Virus record (IMG/VR): IMGVR_UViG_3300032046_004681
Location: 1-33,567 of that record
DNA from: a virus
Length of the DNA: 33,567 bases
Direction: 5' to 3' (one strand)
Shown: piece by piece, positions 15,159 to 26,100 of the stretch
Position numbering within the stretch: position 1 is the first letter of the stretch
Layout of the letters: every line of letters begins with the position of its first letter
Notes under the pieces: generated by a model
What the model was told of the DNA's origin: nothing
Seen by the model: the letters and a program-made list of their open reading frames with translations, nothing else
The model's database searches: none
Made by a program: the position numbers and the translations under genes

Positions 15159-16881
15159 ATTTCAAACCTAGCAACTTCATCAAAACAGATATAGCCTGCT
15201 CAGTAGTCTGTAACTGAGTTTTATATTTATCCAGATCCTCTGGTTTTACTATCTGCAATAATCTCTTCGGATCTGACACGTCCGGTATAGCAAACAAGAG
15301 TATGACTCCAAACATGATCCCTTGCTCGGTATACTGAGCTATACCACCATTCGCGGTAGATGTAGCAGGCCCTTGAGTCTTGACCCCTGACTTGGTATTA
15401 CCTATCTGACACGCCTGATTGAACCTCTGTAAAAACCCGTCCATACCCCCAGGTTTCACAGGCATCGATAGACACATGAAAGTCCCGCGGAGATTATAAG
15501 ACATCAGCTCTACAATGACCGCCCTGATATCAGTGACTATCTCCAAAATTTTAGATATTTTCTCGGCATAGAAATCCAAATAGTCAGACATGGCACTACT
15601 GCCTGTATTGACCATCCCTGTGAGTTTATCCGCTAAAATATCTATCCCTTTAAACGCTCCATCTAACGACGACCCTAATAAACCCCTCACTGTGATCGAT
15701 TTCCAATCCCCCTCAAAATTGATAGCATCTATCAGCTCTCCATTCAAACCCAGAGTAGTGTATTTAGCTAGCTCCGACACAGGAATACAGTTACGAGCAT
15801 GCGCCATTATCGTAGTGGTGGCCGCGGGGCTATTGATACCCTCCCACTCAGGATGATCATCAAAAAAGTCACTCCCTATCATACTGTACACTTTATAGTA
15901 ATATCTCGTACCATCCTGTACTGAAAAATCTATATATTTGTATCTGCGTTTACCAGGTATAGCATGTACATCTGACAGCTTATCCTCCAGTACTCTTATC
16001 GTGACAGGAGGAGTTGATGAGACCGTCGACATATGCCCAGTCGATACAATATCCCTGTAAATTCTATACCCCGTGACTGGCGGTGCCTCCGGGGTCTCCC
16101 ATGATAACTGTACTCCCATCTCGTCTTTAGCGGTTTTATGATTCCTGTAAAATCCCGGCAGTACCTTGAAATTTTTAGGAGCAGACGGCAGAGGGTTCTG
16201 AAAACCGAAAAATTTTGACAGCACTTTAAAATTGTGCATCAAATTAACCAAAAAATCCGGGTCACTCACCCCACCCACCATAGCTAAAATTACACCGCCC
16301 ACACTGTCCGCAGGGCTGTTGAAATTCGGAGCATGAGGATCAGTACTCGAGCATGTAGCGTTTACCCTCTGTATGAATTCTCTGTAACCTCCCCACACTG
16401 GGATAGTATATTTAGGGAACTTTTTATGAAAATTAGGACAGATAACGCTCACATACACACCCGTAGACGCCAGAGAATCCAGCAATGCTTTTAACTCTTT
16501 CGCTATAGCCGCTATCAAGATCTTTATAAACATTGCTATAGACTTCTCGCCACTACTAAATAGCTGCACTATCTTTAGTATCTGTGTTATTATTTTGGCT
16601 AACTTGTCTACTTTTATCAAAAATTTCTCTATAGCATCCGCTAAAGTTTTTATGCTATTCAGATTGAGATTCAAAGACCAACTATTCCAGCTATACCCCC
16701 CACCAGCAGCCTGCTGCTGAGGACTCACAGTAGCAGTACCAGACGTAGGCACTATATTCGAGTTCTGATTAGCCGTACTGGGAAGCGTGAGATCCTTCGT
16801 GGTGATATTAGTCACCTTCAGGTTATCCAGTTTAGGCTTCACCAGCTCAGACTGCACATCATATTTTACACGCTCAGCCAT
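15157..16881 (-). CDS. FnIII-containing structural protein with an internal duplication
   Basis: A 574-residue protein. After a Ser/Thr/Gln-rich start, residues 75-138 are long amphipathic/hydrophobic helices, followed by a beta unit (142-216) that contains GGYREFIQRVNATC and VGGVILAMVGGVSDPDFL. Residues 232-355 are a fibronectin type III domain (SAPKNFKVLPGF, GVQLSWETPEAPPVTGYRIYRD, RYYYKVYSMIG). Residues 405-460 are again helical, and 465-552 repeat the beta unit (GGMDGFLQRFNQAC; IMFGVILLFAIPDVSDPKRL). The protein is thus unit A, FnIII, unit A'. FnIII modules are common surface decorations of phage tail proteins. The start overlaps the 77-residue gene by 8 bases, implying coupling. Likely a baseplate structural part; no family name can be given. 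Confidence 0.8.
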   Translation of the reverse strand: MAERVKYDVQSELVKPKLDNLKVTNITTKDLTLPSTANQNSNIVPTSGTATVSPQQQAAGGGYSWNSWSLNLNLNSIKTLADAIEKFLIKVDKLAKIITQILKIVQLFSSGEKSIAMFIKILIAAIAKELKALLDSLASTGVYVSVICPNFHKKFPKYTIPVWGGYREFIQRVNATCSSTDPHAPNFNSPADSVGGVILAMVGGVSDPDFLVNLMHNFKVLSKFFGFQNPLPSAPKNFKVLPGFYRNHKTAKDEMGVQLSWETPEAPPVTGYRIYRDIVSTGHMSTVSSTPPVTIRVLEDKLSDVHAIPGKRRYKYIDFSVQDGTRYYYKVYSMIGSDFFDDHPEWEGINSPAATTTIMAHARNCIPVSELAKYTTLGLNGELIDAINFEGDWKSITVRGLLGSSLDGAFKGIDILADKLTGMVNTGSSAMSDYLDFYAEKISKILEIVTDIRAVIVELMSYNLRGTFMCLSMPVKPGGMDGFLQRFNQACQIGNTKSGVKTQGPATSTANGGIAQYTEQGIMFGVILLFAIPDVSDPKRLLQIVKPEDLDKYKTQLQTTEQAISVLMKLLGLK

Positions 16882-17107
16882 TAAATCTCATCCTCTCTAC
16901 CTGCCTGCCCATCTCCTCCATCTCTTTCTTTACTAGCTTCGTCACAAGAGATAGCACAGGCTCAAACAACTCTTTCTCAAGAGTCCTCTTAGTACCAGCC
17001 TCTACTATTTCCCAAGTAGGCTGGTTTTCTACAGCTCCCCCAAAATGTCCTGCTGATTCTTCTTGGAGGATATCTGCTTTTTCAGTGCTATCACTCTCTG
17101 GTCGCAT
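16874..17107 (-). CDS. Small helical protein starting inside the giant gene
   Basis: A 77-residue protein of unknown function. It begins 79 bases upstream of the giant gene's stop, in another frame, and ends 8 bases into the next gene. Evidence that it is real: a GGGAG site 5 bases before the ATG at 17107, no other way to fill 16882-17028, and a sensible composition. That composition is an acidic, flexible N-terminus (MRPESDSTEKADILQEE) and a charged amphipathic helix from about 42 to 73 (TLEKELFEPVLSLV..., KKEMEEMGRQVERM). The out-of-frame overlap with a conserved C-terminus is unusual for this otherwise barely overlapping operon. It could be a small subunit or assembly factor of the giant protein. 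Confidence 0.7.
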   Translation of the reverse strand: MRPESDSTEKADILQEESAGHFGGAVENQPTWEIVEAGTKRTLEKELFEPVLSLVTKLVKKEMEEMGRQVERMRFNG

Positions 17108-20100
17108 CCAATCTCCCGGTGAAATTTCATATATAGCCAGAAATACTTGTTAGATACCAGAGCCTCATTCACAATACTATCTTTGATCTCGTTATATCGC
17201 ACAGTTTTCAAATATCCCAGGAAATGAGCCATGTCTATAGCATACGGATTATCACTACCATCATATCGCTCAGGTGTATAGTAATCGAGTACCGGTAAAC
17301 CCTGAGAGTCTTTCCAGGGACGACCTAGCCTCTCTTTCACATAGTTCAACTGAGTATGTAAATTCTTGTCCGATATCTGTATCCACTGTATATCCCCCAA
17401 CACTCCGAAATATACGTGCGCAGGAGTATTCCCTACGGTGAGCGCCTTCTGGTGCGTGACGTCAGGTAAACCATACGACACTCTATCAACTTTGAGAGGT
17501 AGAGTGTCTATCGATATCATACCCTGTGTGTAGCTACCATAAAGCGTACCATCTATCCATCCATAAATATCTTTACCCACAGGCATACCACCATCCGAAT
17601 ATATACCAAATGACGTCACAACTATATCATTCGTGGACACGTCAATAGTAGCAGGGTACTCCATGTTCAGTATATTCATAGCCACTATATCATTCAATTT
17701 AGCATAGAGTAAAGTCCCAGATACTATAGGTTTATCTATAACGTCCAATAATCTCGCAGCCTCCCTAAATTTATATGATTTGTGTACCAGATGCGCCTGA
17801 AACAGCGAAGCGAATATGGCATCTGGATAAACTGTGATACTCGATATAAACGCTACCAATCCCCCTACAGTGAGACTACTGATATCATACCCTACCAGAG
17901 AATATGTATCGTGATAGTGTATGGTACACGTCAAAACCAATTTGTCACGTGTGACAGGGATCTGATATCGAGGATTCTCTATGGTGAAATTAACACCAGA
18001 TAGATTCCTGATTTTGAGCTGCAAAGAACTCTGCAACTGAGACAGCACCTCTACAGAGAGATCTACATATACCCTGTGTATAATGTGCGACCCCGTACCC
18101 CCGTCAGTAATAATGACAGGTAGACCGCCCAACGTAGCCGATACCCTGAGAATCCTATACCCATCTACCACAGTGACAGACGTCACATAGTAATCAGTGG
18201 CAGGAAGCAGAGGAATAGGTAGAGATCCCCCAGAATTCGTAAATCTCACCAAATCGTTTACCATCCAGTCTGTCATATACACCTGGAGATCATAACTCTG
18301 CCTGGCCACAGTATGAGCCCCAGTACCCGCACCCGCCACAGTGAACGCTACCCCACCTACAGAGTCCGATATCTGCAAACTGATAACAGGAGCGGTACCT
18401 GACACCCCCACCACATAATAATCTACCCCCACACTCATCGGGACCGGCGGTAGCGGGAAAGGCTGTTGTACAGACGGTAGAGTCCCTGTAGTAGTGAAAC
18501 GTACCACATCGTTTACGTGCCACGTACCCAGAGACACGAGGAAATCAGATGTCAGAGGGACAGCGGTGACTCCACAGGACATATGAGCTGAGACTATGGG
18601 CTCTGTAACCTCAGCCACGTCCCCGCTATCCGCTAGCAGGCTAGTAGTGATATCGGTACCGTGCGCACCTACCACATTAGCCTCAAATACAGATGCTCCC
18701 AACTGAGCCGCAGTATCTACATTTATAGCTGCAGATAGACCAGCGACAGTAGTTAGACTATTGAAATCATACTCTTTTGAATAGGGGTAGTCATATGACC
18801 AGTCGCACGACAAATCTATAGTTTTGGCGGTATTATCTACTGTGTACGAGGACGTAGAAAAATTGTAGATCGTACCAGGACCGATAGTCATTACAGAGTC
18901 ATTCCGGAGCATCACACTATCGAGAGTGGATTTTGGCACATTCGAGTGGAAATTAGGTAGATATCCGTACTCAAAAAATCCTGGGTTAGAGTTTACGGTG
19001 TGCGTGCTCTTATTAGAGTATCGTGTGAAATTCAGATTAGCGTAAAACCACTTGTTAATGAGATTGTGCTGGTTTATCCTAGTCACCAGAGTCCCGACAT
19101 TCTCAGTAGGAGATGCTGTATCATTCCTAGACCCCGCCAAAGGTATGCCACATCCCAGGGTCTTATCAGGCTGACCTAAATCAGCCGCTGCTGAATATCC
19201 TACGTGAGCGCTCCTGAAATACATCCAGTTATCTTTTACTTCATAGTATCCCGAGTCGTCCCAGCTGTACACATCAAAAGCCAAGGTATCTTCCCGGAAT
19301 CCTTTGGGATTGTTGGTCAGGGTGTCTACATAGGACACGTCAGGAGGATTCATGGTAAACGGATACGTCTGCCCCGGACTATACCTTTTAGCCGACATAC
19401 TCAGAGTGACAGGGGTACCTACTGGACTAGTTTTTGTAGTGATCTCCCACCCTATCAGTTTATTTACGTGTGGAGTTTCACTACCATTAGCCTCTACAAC
19501 CACAAAACTACGCACTATGGGGGTATACTCTGCGTCTAGCTCATAACTCTTATACTGACCCTGTACGGTCGCTAATCCTATCCCACTCGCCGTGAAATAC
19601 TGTACTGGTCCTGTAGGATCCAACACTCCTGCCTCACTAAACTTAGCTCCATTTATAGGGCCCTTCGGATCAACTAGTGAGGCGATAGTACTATACTGTC
19701 TGAGATTCACTTTCAGAATACCAACAGTCTGCCTGGTAATAGTATAGGGGCCTGTACCCACGGAGATCAGATCTATAGCATCACCATCAGACGTCAAAGA
19801 TACTTTCAGCTCTACAGTGCCACTAGTCCCTACTTTACTGACTATGTAGTAATCGGTGCCTACTGTGAGGGGGACGGGTAGCTGCCCTGTAGTAGTAAAC
19901 CGTACCACATCCCCCACAGACCAATCCGATAGAGTCACCGTCAGTTTATCAGTGGTCACATTCGCCGTAAATGCCTCAGAGATGTTAGTGACATCTGCGT
20001 ACGGAGCCCTCTTCAGTACCAACTCCTTTATGATAGTCACCTGAGGCTGCTTTCCTACATCAAATCCACCAGAGCTCAGGCTGGTATATTGAGCAGCCGT

Positions 20101-23100
20101 GATAGACCCTCCAGCATCTATTTGTGCTACTATCTGCGCAGGATTATAGTCTTTATAGTTCCCACTATCAAAATTATTGTAGGTCACGTCCCACGTAGTG
20201 CCGTTATTGCACTCTATAGTCATCACAGGCTCATTAGCCGTGGTACTCCAACTCCCCGATACCGGGATGCCGTCTATAGGCTGCTTATTGACATTCCCGT
20301 TTGAGGTGTACATTAGATGAGAGAAAAAAGCATTTTGGTTACTCAGTACACTGAGAGGACTAGTAGGATCTGTGATATCCACAGTGACCGTGTCTACATA
20401 TACGTCCGTAGCAACTTGGATCCCCAGGGGGACATACGTATCAGTCACTACCAGGTACTCAGTAGAGAGAGTACTGCCAGGGCTATGCTGTATTGGGAGC
20501 CCGGCCTCCGCACTTTCCTTCCCGCTTAGCACGGTCCCGACGATATTCTCCTGTGACTTCGGCGTACTTTGAGAAATGGGTGTAGCCGAAAAAAGCGGAA
20601 CATTCTTATATTTACGCGTAGATATCTCGGTACATAGCTTAGCTATAGTTTTGAAAGACCTATCAGGATTCTGTAGCTTAAAAATTAGGCTATCGCTGAT
20701 TTTGGTCGGGTCCGTAACTATCACTGACCCGTCTTTGTATATCTGAGTAAAACTCATCTCCATTTTTTTAGTGAAATCAGTGTCATAGTACACCCTATAC
20801 TGACTCTGATTTATATCCGTGTCTATTACATCCAAATCGTTAGATACATGCGAGTAGAGCGTGCATATAAATTCCCACTCACCCCCAACAGAAACACCAT
20901 TTATAAACGTATCGTTCGTACTCAAGTATTCAGCGGACAGTGCCCCGTAGGGAGCCACATCATACTTCAACTCAGCACCGAAGATAGGGTAGCCGCCTTG
21001 GAAAGCGAATTTATTGATGTTATCGATCAACGCCTGTAGAGTTATATAAGCTCCCGCTACATAGTCATATAGAGGAAACTCAATCGGTATATCTGTACTA
21101 GTATTCGAAATTCTAAAATTCAGTGTCAAGGTCCTGTTCCCACTACCGTCTAAAGACACACGGAAAGACAACCCTCCCACATACGTACCTGGTAAAGTAG
21201 TAATGAGTAGTGCAGATCTCTCTGTGCTATAGGTATAGTAATCCCCCAGGTACGTCAGAGCGAATCCTGGTACATCACGGATACCATGGGTGTACACCCT
21301 ATCCTCTATACCCCTATTCAGGAATAGCACGCGAGGATCGGAGTCCCTATGATCCGGTACAGAGGTCACTGTCAGGGCCACTCCCTGGACGGGGTCTATC
21401 GCTACACCAGATACCCCAGTCATATTAGAGACTACAAAATTCTCGTAATACGGGAACACGTTAGAGCACGAGAACAACTGAGACCCGGCAGCATTAGGAT
21501 ACCTATAGACGTTTATGTCGTTGGTCACCTCATCCAAATCTTTATACGAATCCGCTGTTTTCTTCAGATCGAAACGTATTGGTAAATCTGTAGGAGCTGC
21601 TAAAAGGTTAGCGGCCTCTACAATAGAGCAGTCGATCCGTATGTGTTTACCAGAGTAGTCACTGTATACCGTCACAGTAGCACTTTTGCAGTAGTGTGAC
21701 CCACCCGTTACCAGCCCTATTTTCAACGCAAGCAACTCTTTCAGACCTACAGTGATAGTACCTGTATTCTGCTCGTACATCTGCTTGGCATCTTTTTGAT
21801 AGACCAGCCCAGGCTCGAGCCCCAGGACCCACCTTACGTATTCTGTCCTCCATGTATTATTATTCTCGTTGTTTAAACCCTTAAAGAACTGCTCCGTATC
21901 CCATGCCCCCTTATACGTATTCCAGGCTATAGAAGTCTTTTGAAACGTCGTAGCAATAGCAGAGGAGGCTACGTTTTCTGGGTGCACATAGTCGGGATAC
22001 AGGGTCTGATACACAGGCCCCTGTGTGTTTATTAGAAATGCCAGTTGTTTCTCGTAAGCGGGGATACGTGTCATCAAAACGTCAGATACACCTGGAGCAG
22101 TACCTACAGAAAGCCTGGCCAAATACCCCTGATACGTGCTATTTGTAACGTTTAGATTACCTTGATCGAATGCACGCGCTATCTTATCACTATGATCATA
22201 TAGATCTTTCAATATGAGCTCTTCTGTCTGCCATGCCTGTTTCTCTATGAGTATCCGTTTATACATACAGTCAGGATCAAAGAAATTCCTATATTCATTA
22301 GCTGGGTCAAATCCATAGTCCCCTACTATAGCCTGATTGTTGTCCCCATCTCCGTTAACTATCTTAAACCACCACTCCTTATTCTTAGCCCTGAATACGA
22401 TCCCCTGATAGTATCCACCCTTTGTGTTCGCATCATAGATATTCTCAAAACTCAGACAGAAATTTATATGAAACCCTTTACTATCCTCTTCTGTTATCTC
22501 ATATATGTATTTAGGGCGAATAGTAGAAGGAACAGCAGGTGGAGGAATCGGAGGAATAACTGCTTTTAATGTGAAATCAAATCTCAAAGCATCCATCGTG
22601 TCATCTACATTACGCACCTCTTTGAACGTGAGCTTACTAAGATCAATTTCCCCGTTATCCAGATCCACCCACCCTGACTCAGAGTCTTTCTTTACCTGTA
22701 CTTTAAACTTTTTTGTAGGCTCTGGTATGAGATCTGTGGGTGCGAATGGAAACAATAACGCCAACAAAGCCTTCAACATAGGCTTTTTGATACGGCGTGA
22801 GTTCGTGATGTGCCCGTCTATATGCTCCCCATACGCGGACGCTCCCAGACTCCCGTAATCATCCGACATAGGAAAGCTCTCTATCTGCTGGCGCTGCACA
22901 TAGATATTGAATCCGTCCGGAGGTAAAGAGTCCAACAAATCATCAGGAGTTATGTTGTCATCAAATGAGTGATATTTAGCAGTTTCAAAAGTACGAGAAT
23001 AAGGGTTACCCTTTTTAAGAACAGACACTAGTCTAGTGTGGTCCCGACCAGGACGCGTCTCTTGCACAAGGTGTATGTCATATGTCTTGATACCTTTACG

Positions 23101-26100
23101 GCGCTTCTTAGTCTTCTTACCCGTAGTAAACGGTGACGCCAAAATCAAATACTCGTAGTTTTTTCCCACCGGAGACACTATCTGAGCTATCTGTATAGAA
23201 TCCTGAGCCGTACTCAACTGTATACTATCCCCTACCGATACCCTTTTCAAAAAAGTATAGGTATTAGCATCAAATGTCCTGTCCGCCGACGGCACGTCTA
23301 CCTGATACTTCCCTACACCTATACCACCATCACCCACACTATCGTCAGACCACACCTTGAAATCAAGCCCCACACCCCAATACGGTATCTCAGATTTTAC
23401 TATACCCACTGTCTCTACGCCCGTAACAGGATTGGTCCAGGTAATATTGCAACAATACACATCATTATAAGACAGATACTGCGCCCCAAACCGATCGTAG
23501 TATTTAGGAGCAGCATCACTATACCCTACAGGAAAAAATTTAGAGAAACCATTGACTATCTGACCAATATCGTCATCCGAAGTGAGCGTGTAATCATTGG
23601 TCTCTACATATTCATCATCCAGAGTGTAGTTTCCATCAGGATCCAACCCCAGAGCGTTACTGTGAGCAAACTTAAATCCCACCATGAGCTGCAACTCCGC
23701 AGACAAATCCCGTAGCCTCTCTTTGTACCACTGGTAAAACCTGAGGTACAACTGCATCTTTATCTGCTCATCCCTAAGCAAATAGTACAGATCCGCTACG
23801 CCACCCTGCCAGTTAGGGGTAGTGTTATTGTTCGCACCACTATCACTACTCTGCCCACCACTACCCATCTGATCCAGAATATCCGATATCTGAGGTATCA
23901 CCACCAACTGCGAGAATTTTCTCTCAGTCAGCTTCTGAAAGTAAAACTGGTCTATATTCAGATAATCCAGATACACGTCTACCCTGGATCCCGTAGGCAA
24001 CTCAGAGAAATACCTGCACGTGCACGTAATCGCAGACCCCTCATACTCCGCCAGATTCCACAGACCCATATAATTCAACCTGTACCTGTCCAAAGGCACT
24101 ACCGCATCCGTGAGATCTATAGTCCCCGTACTAATCTCATAATCCGTACCAGCCACCAGACTACGCTCATTCAAAACCCCAACAGTATACCAATGAGCCC
24201 CGTCCTCAGTACCAAAAACCTTTGTAGGAGCCTCTACAGCCTCGGCGGAGTACGAGACCACATGCGTACTCCCCCACAGCCCAGCCCCGAAAAGATCAGT
24301 ATTTAAAGGCGTACAGGAGTAGGAGTGTACAGTCGGCGATACCAATGAAGGCACTCCAGGAATCACTCTCGTAGCGAAATCTACCAAACTCTGAGCACTC
24401 GAGTAAGCTCGACGCTCCTCATGAGAAACATCCTGACCGTCTTTGTAGGCTACGATAGTCTCTGTCAGCACCACCTCTGTAGGCAGTACCTTTATGGTTG
24501 CAGACCCCACATGACCCGTAGGGGCCGTATAGGCTATAGATAGGGAAGACACCGTCACCTGTATAGTAGCGGGTAGGGTCATACCCCTGCCTATAGTAGG
24601 ACTCAACCTATAGTTTTTAAAACCATCCCCTACGAAAGAGGGGGCAAAAACCTCTGGTATCGCGACTGTGTACGGAGTAAAACCACCTATAGCAGTAGGT
24701 ATAGCCTGTATCGCTGTGACGAGTACCCCTATATCCGCATAGTCAGCAAAAGCAAGATGCACAGGCTTTACATTGAAATTATCCAGGGTCTCCGTGAGCG
24801 TGATCTTGGTAGCGTCAATTTTTACAGTAGCTGTCCCCGTGTGCCCCACAGGAGCCGTATACTGTATCGATATGTACGGCTGAGGACCCGGGTCATCCAG
24901 ATACACAGGGACGGTGCTCTGCTCTACATACCCACTATACGTCTCCATCTTTACATGAGTATCTATCACGGGAGACAGCGTGACCGTATAGCTACCAGAG
25001 TCCACAGTCATACTCTTTATCTGGTAGATATACGATCCCTTTATACGTAACATGGTACTCGTCCTCATATTATTCTGAGGAGTACCAGCAAAAGTAATCG
25101 TAGAATTTTTGTAATCTATGCTCGCGATAGCGCTACTAGCACTCATCCAAGATATAGAGTCATATTTGTAGACAGTAGGGTTGAGGAGATTCTTCCTGAA
25201 AGTATCCGACAGCGATACCTGAGTATCTTTGATCGTAGCATCTTTTAGATTTGGTACCAGTGCTGTACCAGTCACCTGATAGAAATACAAATCACCGTAT
25301 ATCCTATCCCTGAACGCCAGTAACTGCCCCGCGGCAAAGTACTTTGTCCGATCAGCGTGTACCACCCTGAAATATCCCTGATTCACGGATGCCTGCAGTA
25401 AAGACCATTTAAAGAGCTCTGGCACGATCCTGAACGTATACGGTAACCCGAGTGGGGTGGCATCCTCAAACGGTATGATCGTACTCGTACTCCATGCCCC
25501 AGGAGAGAGATAGTAATCATCCTCTATGTTACCCGTAGGATATATAGTGAATGGATTGTAATCCGGCACATTAGCCAAAGGCACATTCACCCTATAGGTA
25601 GACGGCGTAGCCTGTATCGCTTTAGCCAGAGAGTATATGTCAGAGTAATCCGACAACTGATACGTATATGACTGAGGATTCGTTATCCCGCGGATAGACT
25701 CTGTGAGGACTATTTTACTCTTGTCGACCAGAATTTTAGCACTACCCTCAAACCCAGACGGAGCCTGATAACTCAACGTAAACGCAGGCTGCGTAGGATC
25801 CTGCATGATATGATACTGTGCACGCAGATTTGTATCCCCCGTATTATGTACCGGGAGCGCCGAGTACTTTATGCTGCCAGTGATAGGCTGCAGTAGTGAC
25901 GGGAATATCCCTATAGTAGACTGCTTACCCGACGTGACCACGGACGTCACTGTGTAGATCTGCTCATCATTTACCAGTATCAGGCTATCTTTCTTTATGC
26001 CCTGTTTTACGTGGAGAGGGTCCCCTGTCAAGACTATAGACTCCGACAGTACCGGCGTAGAGGTGTCTGCTGTTGTGACGGCGGGGAGAGAAGTCCATAC

